From positions 1,401,001 through 1,465,000 of the forward strand of contig NC_088299.1 of the NCBI RefSeq assembly GCF_032854445.1: a stretch of 64,000 nucleotides of DNA. The letters run 5' to 3'. The position numbers and the translations under genes were made by a program. This stretch comes from Liolophura sinensis (lineage: Eukaryota; Mollusca; Polyplacophora; Chitonida; Chitonidae). Positions 35,291 to 49,800 of this stretch are shown here, piece after piece; position 1 is the first letter of the stretch, and every line of letters begins with the position of its first letter. The notes beneath the pieces were generated by a model. That model was not told the origin of the DNA. It saw only the letters and a program-made list of their open reading frames with translations, and did not search any database.

Positions 35291-36085
35291 GGATAGCTTG
35301 ATAAAGTAGTCTAATGTCAAGTATGCCAAGAAACCACAAAATGGGTAGTCAAACTGGCTCGCTGGTCGTTTCTTGGAGACATGATAAAGGTACTATCTGA
35401 TTTCATTGCCTGGACATTTATTTTTAGTTCTTCATCTCTTGTGGTAAAGTATGTATGCAGAAATTCTCAGCTGTCAATAGACATTTCTGGATAATTGACT
35501 GTACAGGCAAGCTGCTGTTACGAAAAACATGAAACACATTCGGAGTTTGTTTATTTAGCTAATTGATTGCTACTCCATATGTAAAGTATGTAGGACAGGA
35601 AGTTATCGGGCCGAAGTCATTTTGGACCTCACATTGCTTACAGATACATGCAGCATTTTCAGTCATAATAAACAGCTATGTGATTTGTTCCTCTCTAGTC
35701 TGCATTTTGTTTTGTATATGTCTCAGTAAATATGTTAGTTGATAGTTTTCTTTAAGTTGCATTCAAACGATGCTATTTCCCGTACCGACTCATTCAAGGC
35801 GACACTTTAATATGAAAGTCTGTTTGGTGTAGTTCATCAAAGGCTACAATCACCAGAAACCAGGGCCTATCCTACTTCCATTCAGTTTTTCAGATTTGAC
35901 GCGTCCACAATCCTACTGCCTGAATGCAGCATTTACCTCGTCATTAAATAAGACTATAGGTGGGATATTCAAGACAAATAGCAAATTCTTGGGCATGATT
36001 TATTTGACAGGATTGTTTCCAGTAAGTTACCTGTGGTAAGAATGTTATCACAGGATGGTTGTTACCTTGTAAGATTGCACATTCA
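35291..36085. other. Intergenic, no feature recognised
   Basis: AT-rich sequence with no gene, SINE or tandem repeat noticed. Confidence 0.4.
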
Positions 36086-36089
36086 TGGA

Positions 36090-37425
36090 GGGCATTGTAA
36101 CAACGCAATTTGTAATGAAAACACAGTTTGTAATAATTATTACAGATTTCACCTCCCAGATTGGCTTTTTGTAATAACTTATTGGTTTCAAGAAAACACT
36201 GGGAAATTTCATCTACTAATAATAATCAAGCTCACCTGACATAGATCATTAATGAGAATGATGATGATAATTTCTATAAGAGTATATTTGTTACACTGTG
36301 TTATTACAACTTGCATTCCAGATGCTGATGCAATTTGTAACAAAACCCAATTTGTAATAATTATTAAAATTTGCAACTCCTAAGAGAGTTTTTTTAATGA
36401 ATTATTTACAAATTGCATATGTCGCGAATGAGAATAATGTCGATAACTTCATGCAAGAACATATTTGTTGCAAATTGCATTATTACAAATTGAGTTAGCG
36501 CAAAAGACATCGAAAACCTCCACAACTACCACCACTTCATGATAGTTACTGTATAATGCTAACTGTAAGGGTTTATAATGTTTACAACGAGGTTTTGTGT
36601 CTACTGCCAGGGTTGATGATAATATGTAATAATTATTGCAAAAAATCTACTTTTGGAGTGGCAATTTGTAATAATTGATTACATAAAGCCACTCTCAGTA
36701 TGTGTAAGAGTGCAGGGTGTAATAAATAGCAATTTGTATTACAATCTCGAAAGGAATTAGACACTTCAAAAAGCCACTCTAAGAGTTGCAATTTGTAATA
36801 ATTTATTACATAAAGCAACTCTCGGAGTGTGTATCAACACAATTTGCAAAAAATTCTTGCTCAGAATAATTTATTACAAAAAGCCACTCTGGGAATTGCA
36901 ATCTTATAATTTATTACACAAAGCCATTCTCAGAGTGTAAAAACACAATTTGCAATAAAAAGGAATGTGTAATAATGACTTCAAAAGGTCACTCTGAGAG
37001 TAGCCTTTTGTAATACATTCTTAAAAGGAATATGTTATAAGAAAAAGGACCTGGGCAGTTTCTAATAAATTATTACATAAAGCCTCTAAAGCCTCTAACA
37101 ATACAATTTGCAATAAAAAGCAGTTTGTAATTATTATAATAGAGCCACTCTGTGACATTTTTCTAGGAAGATTCTAGAAAGGAATAAGTTTTACAAAAAG
37201 TCACACTGGGAGTGATAAGTTATTACAAAAAGAGTGTAACAACGCACTTTGCAATGAAAAGCAATTTGCAAAATAACTATTACAAAAAGCGACTCTGAGA
37301 GTGGCCTTTTGTAATAAATTCTTGAAAGGAATAAGGTATTACAAAAACACACTAATAATTATTACAAATTGCGTTTTTATTACAAATTGTGTTTTTATTA
37401 CAAATTGTGTTGTTACACAGCATAC
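36090..37425. repeat. Field of palindromic TTTGTAATAA / TTATTACAAA motifs
   Basis: About 1.3 kb in which CAATTTGTAATAA and its complement TTATTACAAATTG recur dozens of times. They are interleaved with AAAGCCACTCT(G/C)AGAGTG and AACAACGCAATTTGCAATAAAAAG blocks, themselves partly palindromic. Units are irregular in order and orientation. Related sequence returns at about 41265-41420. It is not coding. Confidence 0.8.
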
Positions 37426-38500
37426 ATTATGTGTGGCACAGGGTGTTCACATGTAGTGGTTACCGGTACTCCATAAAGGGAAGCAAATCTTATAACTCAC
37501 AAAGCTCGGCACACACACGAGCTGAAGACCCGACTCAACTCGACTGATCGCTTGAAGTTTAAGTCATTCGCTGATGGACTTAAGATTTTGAACTGACATA
37601 TACGTAACTGCTGGAATACAACTTTAGTTTAGTCTCGTCGTTATTTCGCGTACACCACCGCAACATAACTGTGTGAGTTGAGTTGGGTCTTAAGCCCTCA
37701 TGCATGCCGATGATGAAACGTCAGTGTTCTCTACCTCTCTGAATAAACAGACGCCAAATGTGCCATCATAAGGTCTGTCAGACCTGCAGCTTTATTGAGT
37801 GTACTTGTATAAAGATCACAGTTTAATTGACACTCTGCACGTGCTGTGTGTTATACTTTCAACAATTATCCTTAGTTTGAAGGATGTAGCGTGTACATTT
37901 CTCGCATTGCAGCATTTGTTAGACCTGGGATTAAGACAGACGTCTACTTTAATCCAAGGTTAGACTGTGTTGTCTGGCGATTTCAGTCGACGTTATTACC
38001 CTTGAGTTCTTGGCAGGAACTGATATGGCTGGGTAAGTCTAATATTTAAGGTTTAGATCAGTTGACAAGCAGAGTAATATATATCAATGCGCCCGTCTAC
38101 AGTATAACAGGAGTCACAATGGAATAAACGAATGCCAGGGAGTTTCCACCTCGAAGAAAAAAGTATGACGATGATGATATGTCTCGATCACTACCCCTCT
38201 CGAGACGGCTGAGATGTGATCTTATCACCCTTTCGTTTGTGTCCAAACCACTGGGAGCCGGTATAGGTTATTGTATTTCACACTGATGCCACTTGCACGT
38301 TTCGACGAAATTGCTCATGCAATATAAATGCATTTACAGAAGAACTGTATATCACCCAGGGTCCCCGTGGGCTGACTCCGTCACACGTCATATAGAACGT
38401 TGATCTTTCCGCAATATATTGCAAGAAATGTTGATAATTTGAATCCAACCCCCGCTTGATTTTGTCAGACGGTTTATTCTGGGTACTGCCGCTATTTCCA
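37426..38500. other. Non-coding segment between motif field and Gypsy-like relic
   Basis: Less AT-rich than the flanks. It could hold remains of the 3' end of the minus-strand retroelement, but no long terminal repeat pair could be matched by eye with the region 40740-41000. Confidence 0.3.
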
Positions 38501-38536
38501 TCAATAAACATCTGTATGAAAGGAATAAGTGTCTAT

Positions 38537-39167
38537 CTATCCTTTCATCGCGTTGCGAAAAGACACGTGCAAGGTAGTGCGATAAAATGGATGGATAGAG
38601 GAAAGAAAACTCTGCTGTCCATGTCCACGAAGATATTTTCCATAGCTCTGATATATCTCCGGATCACTGCTGATACCCATTGGTAGTCGTAGGTGGCGAT
38701 ATCTTCCAAATGGTGTAGCCAATGTGGTATACATAGAACTTTCTTCCGTCAGTTATTATCTGATAGAACCCCATATTCGCATCCAGTGTAGTGAAATATT
38801 CAATGCCATGTAACGTGGTTACAATATCATCGAGAGAACGCATTGGATGGTGCTGTCTGAGTATAGTCTTATTCAGACTAGATGGATCCATGCAAACACG
38901 ACCACTGGGCTTAAGTACGGACTCACCCACTCTGTAGACTCTGTGACTTTGGCAATAATTCCACATAGCGACAAGATGGTCTAATTCTGCTTTGACCTGG
39001 TCACGGATTGCGGCTGGGACTGGGCGAGCTGAGTGAATAACGGGCTTAGCTGACTTATCTAATTTGATCCCATATGTACCTGGAATACACCCTGTTGTGT
39101 CAAATACATCCTTGTACTTATGTAATATATCCTCACATTTTGGATTACATTTCACATTATTTTTCAA
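38537..39167 (-). pseudogene. Ty3/Gypsy-type reverse transcriptase remnant
   Basis: Minus-strand reading shows the N-terminal part of a Gypsy RT: the CIPGTYGIKLD-type lead, PVPAAIRDQVKAELDHL, KPSGRVCMDPSSLNK, HPMRSLDDI, a LDANMGFYQI catalytic-palm segment, then a frame change into TPFGRYRHLRLPMGISSDPE. The frame shifts again soon after and recognisable RT ends before the YVDD box. No RNase H or integrase was found. A dead, 3'-truncated copy. Confidence 0.85.
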
Positions 39168-39537
39168 TCAATTGAAATGAGACACTGCCATTTCTACCAA
39201 GAAGGTCTACTCTCTGTTTGTCATTAAGAACTTGAAATTTTACATTTCTGGTTTTAACTTTGTAGGTACACTCTAGTACGACTTTACCATATGCTTTAAC
39301 AGGCTTACCATGAACAGCATTGATCAACATTGTGCTGGGTTGTAAATTGTGACCCATTCCTAACTTCTGTAGGCTTTTCAGAGACAACACGTTACATTTG
39401 GCTTCACTATCAATTTCAAGGCTGAGTGTTTTACCATTTACATTCATATTTACATACCACTCATCATCATCTTGGTTTTCATCAACATCATCAGATTCAC
39501 ATGAGAAAACGTCAGTAACAACACACTGCTCACACAT
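39157..39537 (-). pseudogene. Retroelement aspartic protease remnant
   Basis: Minus-strand reading has WYVNMNVNGKTLSLEIDSEA followed by CNVLSLKSLQKLG, the layout of a Gypsy-type protease. The catalytic D-S/T-G-A reads DSEA, so the active-site glycine is replaced. It abuts the RT remnant. Confidence 0.75.
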
Positions 39538-39580
39538 ATTATTCGTATCATCATGTGAATAGTCATTGTCTCTGGAGACT

Positions 39581-39776
39581 GCATTATCGCTGTGAGTTCA
39601 AGTCCAGCTCATGCTGGCTTCCTCTCCGGCCGTATGTGGGAAGGTCTGCCAGACATCTGCGTATGGTGGTGGGTTTCCCCCAGGCTCTCACCCACCATAA
39701 TGCTGGCCGCCGTCGTATAAGTGAAACATTCTTAAGTACGACGTAAACACCAATCAAGTAAATAAATAAATAAATC
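39581..39776 (+). mobile_element. SINE inserted in Gypsy-like relic
   Basis: A 5'-truncated plus-strand copy with intact central block and AAATAAATAAATAAAT tail separates the gag-like and protease-like parts, so it entered after the retroelement. Confidence 0.85.
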
Positions 39777-39789
39777 ATAGTCCACTGTG

Positions 39790-40587
39790 TGAACTGCTCT
39801 CTATGAATATTTATTCCGTGGATTTGAACCTCTAGACTGACCTCTTCTGTTACCATGATTACCTCTACCTCTAGCTGCTGGCGATGCACGGCACAGTGGT
39901 GATCTAGCAAAATGACCTTTCTGTGCACATGAACCACAATACACAATTCTGTGACGGCCTCTGTCACGAGATCCAGTGTCACTGTGACCTACAGAGCTTT
40001 CAGACGTTGACGTTGTTTTCAAATGTTCTTGTGTCAGTTCTGAGCTTCTATAAATACTGATGCAATTTTCTAATGTCAAGTCATCTTCTTCAAGGTCAAG
40101 TAATCTCATTTAACACTTTTCACTCCTTGAATAATGCGGTAACATAAGATTGATCCTTCTGCCTCACCATACTCACATAGTTTTGCATGGTGTTTCCAGT
40201 CAGCTGTGAAATCCATCATGCTTTCACCATCTTCCTGCTGTCTGTCCAGAAATGCTTGGCGCTGTACGTTTCCATATTTCTTATGTTCATAGTGACAATC
40301 AGATTTCCGCAGGACAGTCTAAAAGTTTTCTCTGTCTTCAGTAAGGACGGCTTCCACACCCAAGTCTTGGTTGACTTCAACTCCAGTGAAAAATTTAAAT
40401 GCGTTGTACAGCTTTATTCCTTCATGGCCAAGGAAATGAAGTAACAAGATCACTTTACGCCTGCCGGAGGCGTCTTTAAGTCCTTTCGCTATGAGATACA
40501 CTTCAAAAGTTTGCTTCCATGTTTACAGGACTCGCCTGTACGGTCGCCTGTGTCGACTCTAAATGGTTTAGGTGGCGGAATATCCAT
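39790..40587 (-). pseudogene. Gypsy-like gag remnant with zinc-knuckle-like end
   Basis: A minus-strand start reading MDIPPPKPF is at 40587. After frame changes the sequence shows LLHFLGHEGIKLYNAF, a capsid-like stretch typical of these gags, and near the end CGSCAQKGHFARSPLC, a Cys-Cys-His-Cys knuckle with a longer last spacing than usual. Broken by several frameshifts and stops. Confidence 0.7.
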
Positions 40588-40998
40588 GTCAGCTTGTAAC
40601 AGGATTTTTGGTATAAAGTTCACTGGCTGTACTAGCACTAAATTAAAACTGATCCCGTTTCTGACACTATGTAATATCTCTACGCTCTGGCCGCTAACAG
40701 ATCAACGCTGAACGCCGACATTGCTGAGAATAACAACAACTCACACGTCTAGTTCAGATTTACATAATTTATACATTCACATCGCGGTCACTCTCTGTCT
40801 CCCAGCCATTAAATATACTATCCAACGGTGTATGCCATAAAAGCTATAATGTTGTGCACATTTTGATTAATCATATATGTTTTGGCATGGCAAAATATAA
40901 GTAAAGGTTAAATTTTATGCGCACCGGTATCTGTTGTGTTACAAGGCAATTTGTAAAAACAACGTAAAGTTGTAACAATATTTACAAAATACAATGCC

Positions 40999-41198
40999 AA
41001 TGCGCTCGCTGTGAGTTCAAGTCCAGCTCATGCTGGCTTCCTCTCCGGCCGTACATGGGAAGGTCTGCCAGCATTCTGCTGATGTTCTTGAGTTTCCCCC
41101 GGGCTCTGCCCGGTTTCCTCCAACCATAATGCTGGCCGCCGTCGTATAAGTGAAATATTCTTGATTACGGCGTAAAACACCAATCAAATAAATAAATC
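40999..41198 (+). mobile_element. SINE, 5'-truncated
   Basis: It starts at the segment just before the B box (CGCTCGCTGTGAGTTCAAG) and ends CAATCAAATAAATAAAT. The central block is well preserved. Confidence 0.87.
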
Positions 41199-41264
41199 TC
41201 TATTTCAACTCTAAGAGGGACATTTTGAAATTAATTTCAACAATTTAGAACATCTAGAGTGGCT

Positions 41265-41425
41265 TCTTGTAATAACACAGTCATGTCTACGAGCTTAGGC
41301 CTATAACTGGTAGATAGAATGATTGAGGATAATGATGAAAACTCCCTTCAGATATATATTTGTTACAAATTACGTTAAAAACAGGAACTCAGTTAGCAAA
41401 GTTTGTAACAAATGTAATTTAAAGG
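41265..41425. repeat. Second patch of the palindromic motif family
   Basis: It contains AGAGTGGCTTCTTGTAATAA, ATATTTGTTACAAATTACGTT and GTTTGTAACAAATGTAAT. It also has an AATGAT(G/A)A..ACT.. lead resembling the stretches near 36244 and 36425. Confidence 0.55.
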
Positions 41426-43990
41426 AACTGAGATCATGTTGCCACGCACCATCCTCCATCACTTGAAAACGATTAATGTATTTTTTTTAATTTAACAGTA
41501 AATGGACCTAAAAGGATATTAAAATTAATAAATAAAACTAACTAAACTAAAACAAAACCAATCACATGATCATTCACCTGAGGGCAAACACATTTGTATG
41601 TATGTCACGCCTCGGTTGAATCAGGTTAAAGTCCTATCCGTCGGTGAATTCTCGTCGGTGCGATACAGCTCGAGGCAAATGATGTATGAACGAACCACAT
41701 GTGTGGAGCTGACGCGTCTGTTTGCTCCGTGACTTATTGTTTTATGGAAAATGAAACAACGGCTTGGGATATCGTAGTGGGAAATGGAATATCGGGTTGT
41801 CATGTTTCAGTTAATTGAATCGCATCATTATACAGATGCCTTACGCACTTCGGCGCCTATGATGCACGTTCTAATATATATGATTGTCAGTTATTAAGCT
41901 GCTGAGAGTGATCAGCCTGATGAACAAAAGTTAATTACCATCAAAAACAGCAGTAGTGGTGCCAAATTAAACGAGCTTGGATAGAAATGATGCTGTAACA
42001 TTGTTCCTGAATACAAATCATCTCTGCAGGATTCACGGTAGGCCTGTACTGGTCACGAATTCTTAATGAACCAAAATACCCTCCAAGATGAAACTATATC
42101 TTACTTTCGTTTTGCGTTCGGTACAAAATAAAATATTGTGAGTCCATTTTACTGTCTGTATTTGTCCATTGGAGAGAACAGGCTTTACATGTGTATCTGA
42201 CACGTCTTATTCCTTGTACGTGGATATATAGTCACAATTCTATACACTAGAATGTTATGTTGGTTTTAAATCATATCCTGGTTCCGTGATCCAGAAAGGG
42301 TTTGTGTTAACTTTCCTTGACTGGGTTACTTTCCTTGTTTGTTGTCAAACAAGGGAAAGCGTTGCGTTTTATTATTTAAACAGAAAGTGTTTATCTAGCA
42401 AGTGTACTGGAACGTTTACATAGGCGTATACAGGAATCTAGACGCCAAAATCTCACACGCCAGCAGCGTATAATACTCATGTGTGTAGCGCAATCACAGC
42501 CTTGTGTAGGTTAGTAAACTATAGTGTTTGTGTAGAGAACAGCACATTGACGGAATCAAACATCGCTCCCAGGACGGAGAATTAAATATGTATTTTACAT
42601 TAGATCCATATATATATATGGATGCGTTTAACAGATTTGACTGGATCTTGCTTCTGATTATTCACTCAGCGGAACCGCAATTATTCCGGTGGTATAGAGA
42701 CAGATCAGTGTTTAATGGTATGTGACTTACAGGTGTGAACCGGTAGACTATGACATAGGCAATCTAGCACCTTATAGTCACTGCCAGATAAGAAAAACGA
42801 CAAACACCCCTCAAAGCTATATTTGAGCGACTATTGTCACGGTTGATTCATGGTTAATCAAAAGCGGACGTCACGTGTACAACAATCACATACGTGTGTA
42901 TCTGGGCCTGGCGTTATTGAACGAATCAAACCAAAATTCTTGTGGATATATATCGTCAACACGTTTATGACAATTTCATTCTTCTCACTGTTTTTGTCTT
43001 TATTTTATGTTACAGTATTTTACAGTTAGATCAAAAATTGTTTTATCAAATATACAACGCAACGTAAAACCCGTCACACGGACAAAGGTTTAGTTGGAAT
43101 CAACTACAGTTTTGTTGAATTCAAAGACAAGTCGGACACAGAGTAACCAATGTCTTTATTTGCTCATTCGTGACTCCACTGAATAGTAACCTTCGTTCAC
43201 CACTATTGTGACCTCACCACATAGACCAATAGTCCAGTCATCTATGTGATATCCTCGTGCGCATTATAGTTCTGGTGTGATTTTATCAATGCCATCGCGT
43301 ATAGTACATTAACTATAAGATTATATGATCACAAAATAGTGCATCCGAGTGCATTCCTCTCTCTAGGGCCTATGTAAGCCAGGCAAACATAACCAAAGCC
43401 TTAAAAAGTAACCTGACATTCGTTAGTAATACAGCTTTGTGCGTTTCACATTAGACAGAAGTAGCCTAGTAGGGCTAATGTTATACTGTTATGAAACGAC
43501 TGTCGATTTTTCAACAAAATTTGATTTGATTTGATTTGATTTATGTGTAGAGGTTTTACGTGATGAGAATATGAATCAGCTTACTCAGAACTGATATTCA
43601 GTTGCCATGGCAAATTGCCATGTAACAATTTGCCCACATTTTTGGATCTACCAATGATGGACGATACCTTTCGTCTGTTAACCCAAATCCCAGTAGTCCT
43701 GCTATACACGAGGCTTTACACAAATAGACTGACAAAGTTGATAGCGTATCCCCACGGGGAGAAAGATTTAACGGGTTTTAAAAGGCCGTAAAGTAATCTT
43801 TATTTGTTCATTTTAAGTGATTGTTATATAAAGCTATACTCAATTAAGAAGTTTTACGATGGTGAACAGTTTCAAGGGCGGAGAAAACCGGAGTACATCG
43901 ATCTTTGTTGGCAAGTTACTCACGAATATTGTTCCCTATTTGGTGAGAGAATACATGGTGACTTTGAACAAACATTAGACTGAGCAAGGG
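41426..43990. other. Intergenic, no gene recognised
   Basis: No domain-bearing frame was found. A perfect ATATATATATAT-centred palindrome occurs near 42610 and a short TTTGA microsatellite at about 43520-43545. Confidence 0.4.
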
Positions 43991-43999
43991 GTTTTCGAC

Positions 44000-44606
44000 C
44001 GCCTAATCGTGTATATGCGCGTGTAATCGTGTATCGGCATGCACCTAATCTTATTTTTACGCCTGCAATCGTGTGTCTGCTTGCACCTAATCGTGTTTTA
44101 CGCCTGTAATCGTGCATGTGCATGAACCGAATCGTGTATTTACGCCTGTAATCGTGTATCTGCTTGCACCTAATCATGTATTTACGCCTGTAATCGTGTA
44201 TCTGCATGAACCTAATCGTATGTTTACGCATGTAATCGTGTATCTGCATGAACCTAATAGTGTTTTTACGCCTGTAATCGTGTATCTGCTTGCACCTAAT
44301 AGTGTTTTTACGCCTGTAATCGTGTACCTGCTTGCACCTAATCGTGTTTTTTTACGCCTGTAATCGTGTATCTGCATGAACCTAATCGTATATTTACGCC
44401 TGTAATCGTGTTTCTGCTTGCACCTAATCGTTTTTTTACGCCTGTAATCGTGTATCTGCATGAACCTAATCGTATATTTACGCCTGTAATCGTGTATCTG
44501 CTTGCACCTAATAGTGTTCTTACGCATGTAATCGTGTATCTGCTTGCACCTAATTGTGTTTTTACGCCTGTAATCGTGTATCTGCATGAACCTAATCGTG
44601 TATTTA
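44000..44606. repeat. 42-bp minisatellite, about 14 copies
   Basis: The unit contains TTTACGCCTGTAATCGTGTA followed by TCTGC(A/T)TG(A/C)ACCTAATCGTG. Because 42 is a multiple of three and the unit lacks stops, open frames appear on both strands; these are artefacts. Confidence 0.92.
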
Positions 44607-44799
44607 CAGAATTATTTATATTATTAAAGCTTCATTAGAATGCTTATAGACAAGAACTGTGGAGACTGAGAGTGAGAAACAGTGACAAAATGGACAACTC
44701 CAAGCATTTGGGACCATGGGACCGCTCAAGGCAAACAACATGAACAAAGAGGGTTTATACGGTGAAAGTTTTCTTAACCCAGTCCCATGTTGCTAAACC

Positions 44800-45042
44800 A
44801 TGCTTAAATTTCTAACCAGTGATAAACGCAAGAACCTCTCGTCGTCATCTTGCAGGGATATGTGTACCGACAACATCGACATGAGTAAATACAAACCAGA
44901 ATCAAAGCGATTAAGATTAAGAGGTAGCAGCGAGAGAAGATTTATTGAGGAGGAAGGTTCTGAGGGTGCTCCTGTTAAAGTCGACGAACAAACAGCTGAC
45001 TGTGAGGAGGATCGTCGCTCAGGATCGTATCAGGAAAAGTGA
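44800..45042 (+). other. Unrecognised 80-codon open frame before LINE relic
   Basis: It encodes a charged, Ser/Arg/Glu-rich sequence without a known domain. Its position about 0.7 kb before the LINE RT relic would allow it to be an ORF1 remnant. There is no promoter or splice evidence. Confidence 0.2.
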
Positions 45043-45769
45043 GATTTAATGGAAGGGAAATTGTTCGACTTGAGTAAGAAAATGTAAAAATTACGGAAGA
45101 AATTTAAATACTCCAAGAACAGTTCAGTGCAAATAGAAATAAATGATGTAGAATAGTATATCAGGAAATCATCTATTAGGATATAGGGCAAAATCTGAGA
45201 ACGCATTGATATTTCAGCCAGGGATACAGATGCAGCTGGTATAATCTACTTCTTTTAGACAGTGGCCTATGTTCAGCTGGTTGTAAAACCAGTCATATTC
45301 GCTACCAAAATTGCCTTTCGCCAGTGACACGTAACAACATAAGCTCTAAACAGTGACACGTTGAACGCCAAATATTATTACAAGGAAAATGTCAAAATAC
45401 TTTTTTCTAATTCACAATGTTCTAACTTCATTTTCCTTGCAATGATATTCTGGCAACATGTCTTGCGTAGAGCTTGTGTTGTTACATGTCACTGACTAAA
45501 AGTAATTTTGGTAGCGAGTATGACTGGTTTTACAGAGAGCTGAATATAGGCGACTGGTTAAAAGAAATATACTGTAGATCATCGACTCGGACCGTTCCAG
45601 AGAAAGAGGGACAGAACATCCCGTGTAAATGTCTGAAAACACATAGGTTTTCCGAAAACAGAACTTGCACTTTGGTTACTTAAAAACTTTTGAGGGATTA
45701 AAAACTAGGATAAGGACAACAAAAATGTTATAGTGACCTGTATAGTAAACAAATACATGTAGATGGAAA

Positions 45770-48425
45770 AGAAGTAAAAATCTTATTAGACTCGTTGCCT
45801 TCGGTAATGTTAAACCCCGAGGAGACAAAAGATTTAGAGGGTTCTATAAAATATGAGGACTTATGCAATGTTTCGAAGAATACTGTTAATGAAAAATCGA
45901 ACGGACTGGATGATTTTCCTGTCAAGTTCTTCAAATTCTGTTGGAAAGATCTAGGGTTCTTCGTTTTAAGGGCTATTCATAAAGCATGCAAACAGGAGAA
46001 CTTACAACATCTCTAAAATATGAAGTTATTACCTGCCTACCCAAACCTAGAAAAGAACGAAGTCAACTGAAAAACTGGTGGCCAATTAGTATTCTTAATG
46101 TCCTATATAAATCAGCAATAGCAGGTATTGGAAATGGAATAAAAACAGTCCTAGATAAACTAATCAATGCAGACCAAAGAGGCTCTATCCAGGGCCATTT
46201 TATTGGGGGGACAACATAAGGGCTAATTTACGATTTAATGCTTGAAACAAAAGAACAGGGTATCCCTGGATTACTTTTGCTAATTGACTTTGAAAAAATG
46301 CTTGACTCATTCGCATGGGATTTTATACATGAAGGTTTGGGCTGTTTCAGTTTTGATGAATTAATAAGGAAATAGGTCAAACTGTTTTATACAAATATTC
46401 ATACAGGCGTAGTTCAAAACGCCCTTTTGCCGAAACTACAGAGGTGGTCTACAAGGGAATTCGATGTCGAAATATATATTTTTACTTTGTGATGAAATTC
46501 TTGGTCATATGATCAAAAATGATAAATGTATTGTAGGCATATGTATAGGAGCCTCTGAATACAAAATAGGGCAATATGCCGACGATAAACAGGAACTCTT
46601 GACGGTCCTGAGACTTTATTAAGATTTTTTTTTTTTTTTTTTTTGATTGGTGTTTTACGCCGTACTCAAGAATATTTCACTTATACGACGGCGGCCAGCA
46701 TTATGGTGGGTGGAAACCGGGCAGAGCCCGGAGGAAACCCACGACCATCCGCAGGTTGCTGACAGACCTTCTCACGTACGGCCGGAGAGGAAGCCAGCAT
46801 GAGCTGGACTTGAACTCACAGCGACCGCATTGGTGAGAGACTCCTGGGTCATTACGCTGCGCTAGCGCTTTAACCGACTGAGCCACGGAGGCCCCACTTT
46901 ATTAAGAAGATCTCTTTCTGTATTAGGCCCGATTCTATAAAATGCCAGGACTTAAATTAAGGTCGAAAAGATGAAAGCTGCATCGATAGGTTCCATGATA
47001 GCGTCAGAACTAGAAGCCAGGACGTGAAGCTAGATTGGGTTACAGATTTCAACTTATTAGAAATACAGTTTTCAGCTTTCAGTATGAGCGAAATCCTCAA
47101 ATTAAATAGCAAAAGCTGAAGAGGTTATAGCAGAACTCAACAAATGGGGACTAAAAAATTTACGATTGCTTGGGAAAATCACAGTCATTAAATCCATGAC
47201 TCCAAATTAATCATGTGTCCAAATTAACACACCAGTTTATATATCCAGGAATGAAATGACATTCTCTACGAGTTTGTATGGAATGACAAAACGGACAGAA
47301 TAAAAAGGAGTATATTGAATCTAGATTACACTGAAGGAGGGCTTCGTATGGTCAATGTCGGTAACAATATGAACAGTCTTAAAATACCTTAGGTAAAACG
47401 TTTGATCTCTGATGAAAGCAGATGAACATTATTAATCAGTGATTGCCAGAAACACCTGACATATGGCAATTAGGGCCTGATTACCTGACGAAAATTATAC
47501 AAGAAATTCAAAACACCTTTTGGAAAGATACATTTGAACCTGGAGGACTCTGAGAAATAAAATCACACCAACAACACTGTCAGATATTTTAGGCGAACGG
47601 ATATAGTATAGTACTCACCCGAAAAAGTCTACATTTATAAGAAACTGGTATGTAAAATGCGTTAAATATACAAAAGATATGATATTTTGGAACAGCAAAA
47701 TATCTGACTTTCAACGAACGTAAATTATAACATAACCGATACCTAGAGCGAGTAATCAGATCAATCCCAGAACGAATGGAAATATAAGATTCAACCTTCA
47801 GCTGTTAGTTCCGAACTATGCCGTCTCTCTTTTAGCGTCGAAAAGGGAATACTGATAAAACAAAAAAGGATGTCGACAATATTACGAAAAACTTAATAAA
47901 GATACACCTAACTCCAGAATTTACAGTCCGTAAATAAATGGGAAAAAATACTCTTCATTCAGAAGACATGGGAAATATCCCATATATTTTCAGGAGCATT
48001 CAATCTTGTACAACAGAAGCAAAACTGACAAGTTTTCAACACAAGCTTCTCCATCGCATCATCTGTATAAACTCGTAACTTTCACGAACAGGAAAGAAAG
48101 ATTCTGATACATGTAGTTTTCGCAGGACGGAAAGAGAAACCATTGAGCATCTAGCACCATTGTCTAGCGGTAAAATCTTCCTGGGAAGAGTTGCACACTA
48201 GGTTAAACAATACGGCAGGACTACCAAAAAATTAATAAATTCAATAATAATAACAGAACGGGACCGTCAAACTGTCTTCTAAGGGCTGACCAGGTATTTA
48301 TGTATGCATACGTGTTCATGTTATCTCCTTGTAAATATGTATGCCGTAAGATATATGATGTATAAATGTAACATGTCTATGGACGATGTGCATTTGTAGC
48401 AACTCATGTAATAAATAAAAAAGGA
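45770..48425 (+). pseudogene. Decayed LINE (L1/Tx1-like) ORF2
   Basis: Conceptual translation, with many stops and shifts, shows the L1/Tx1 RT order: a GLDDFPVKFFKFCWKDLG lead, VITCLPKPRKERSQLKNWWP, ADQRGSIQGHFIGG, LLIDFEKMLDSFAWDFIH, and QYADD (YADD codons 46575-46586). Further on, LYEFVWNDKTDRIKRSILN and GGLRMVNV match the C-terminal part of this clade. The element ends near AATAAATAAAAAA at about 48410-48424. Inactive. Confidence 0.82.
46613..46907 (-). mobile_element. Full-length SINE with 12-bp target duplication, inside LINE relic
   Basis: A complete minus-strand copy with a T-run end, central block, B box and A-box head (GACTGAGCCACGGAGGCC). The perfect duplication ACTTTATTAAGA is at 46613-46624 and 46896-46907. 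It interrupts the LINE just after YADD. Confidence 0.95.
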
Positions 48426-48609
48426 GGGTTATAGAACTATTTTATAGACATTTTGAATTAAAAATAAATGTTGACCAAACCAGAGCATTTTGATGGGCTT
48501 TTTATGAGCGTTTCACAAAATAAGTTATGCAAAGAGATAAAACTTTATTGGTGCAATGAATTTACAATACTTTTTATTAATTTAATTTTTCCACAAATTA
48601 AAATGTGAA

Positions 48610-49800
<1,191 letters not shown>

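Noticed and set aside
36090-37425. CRISPR-like array of repeats
   Set aside because: Repeats are palindromic and irregular, without unique spacers of even length, and the genome is eukaryotic.
37440-41000. Intact LTR retrotransposon
   Set aside because: Only gag-like, protease and partial RT remains are visible, broken by frameshifts and a SINE; no paired LTRs, RNase H or integrase were found.
43920-44638. Open frames of repeated 14-residue units
   Set aside because: Artefact of the 42-bp minisatellite; present on both strands, no promoter or domain.
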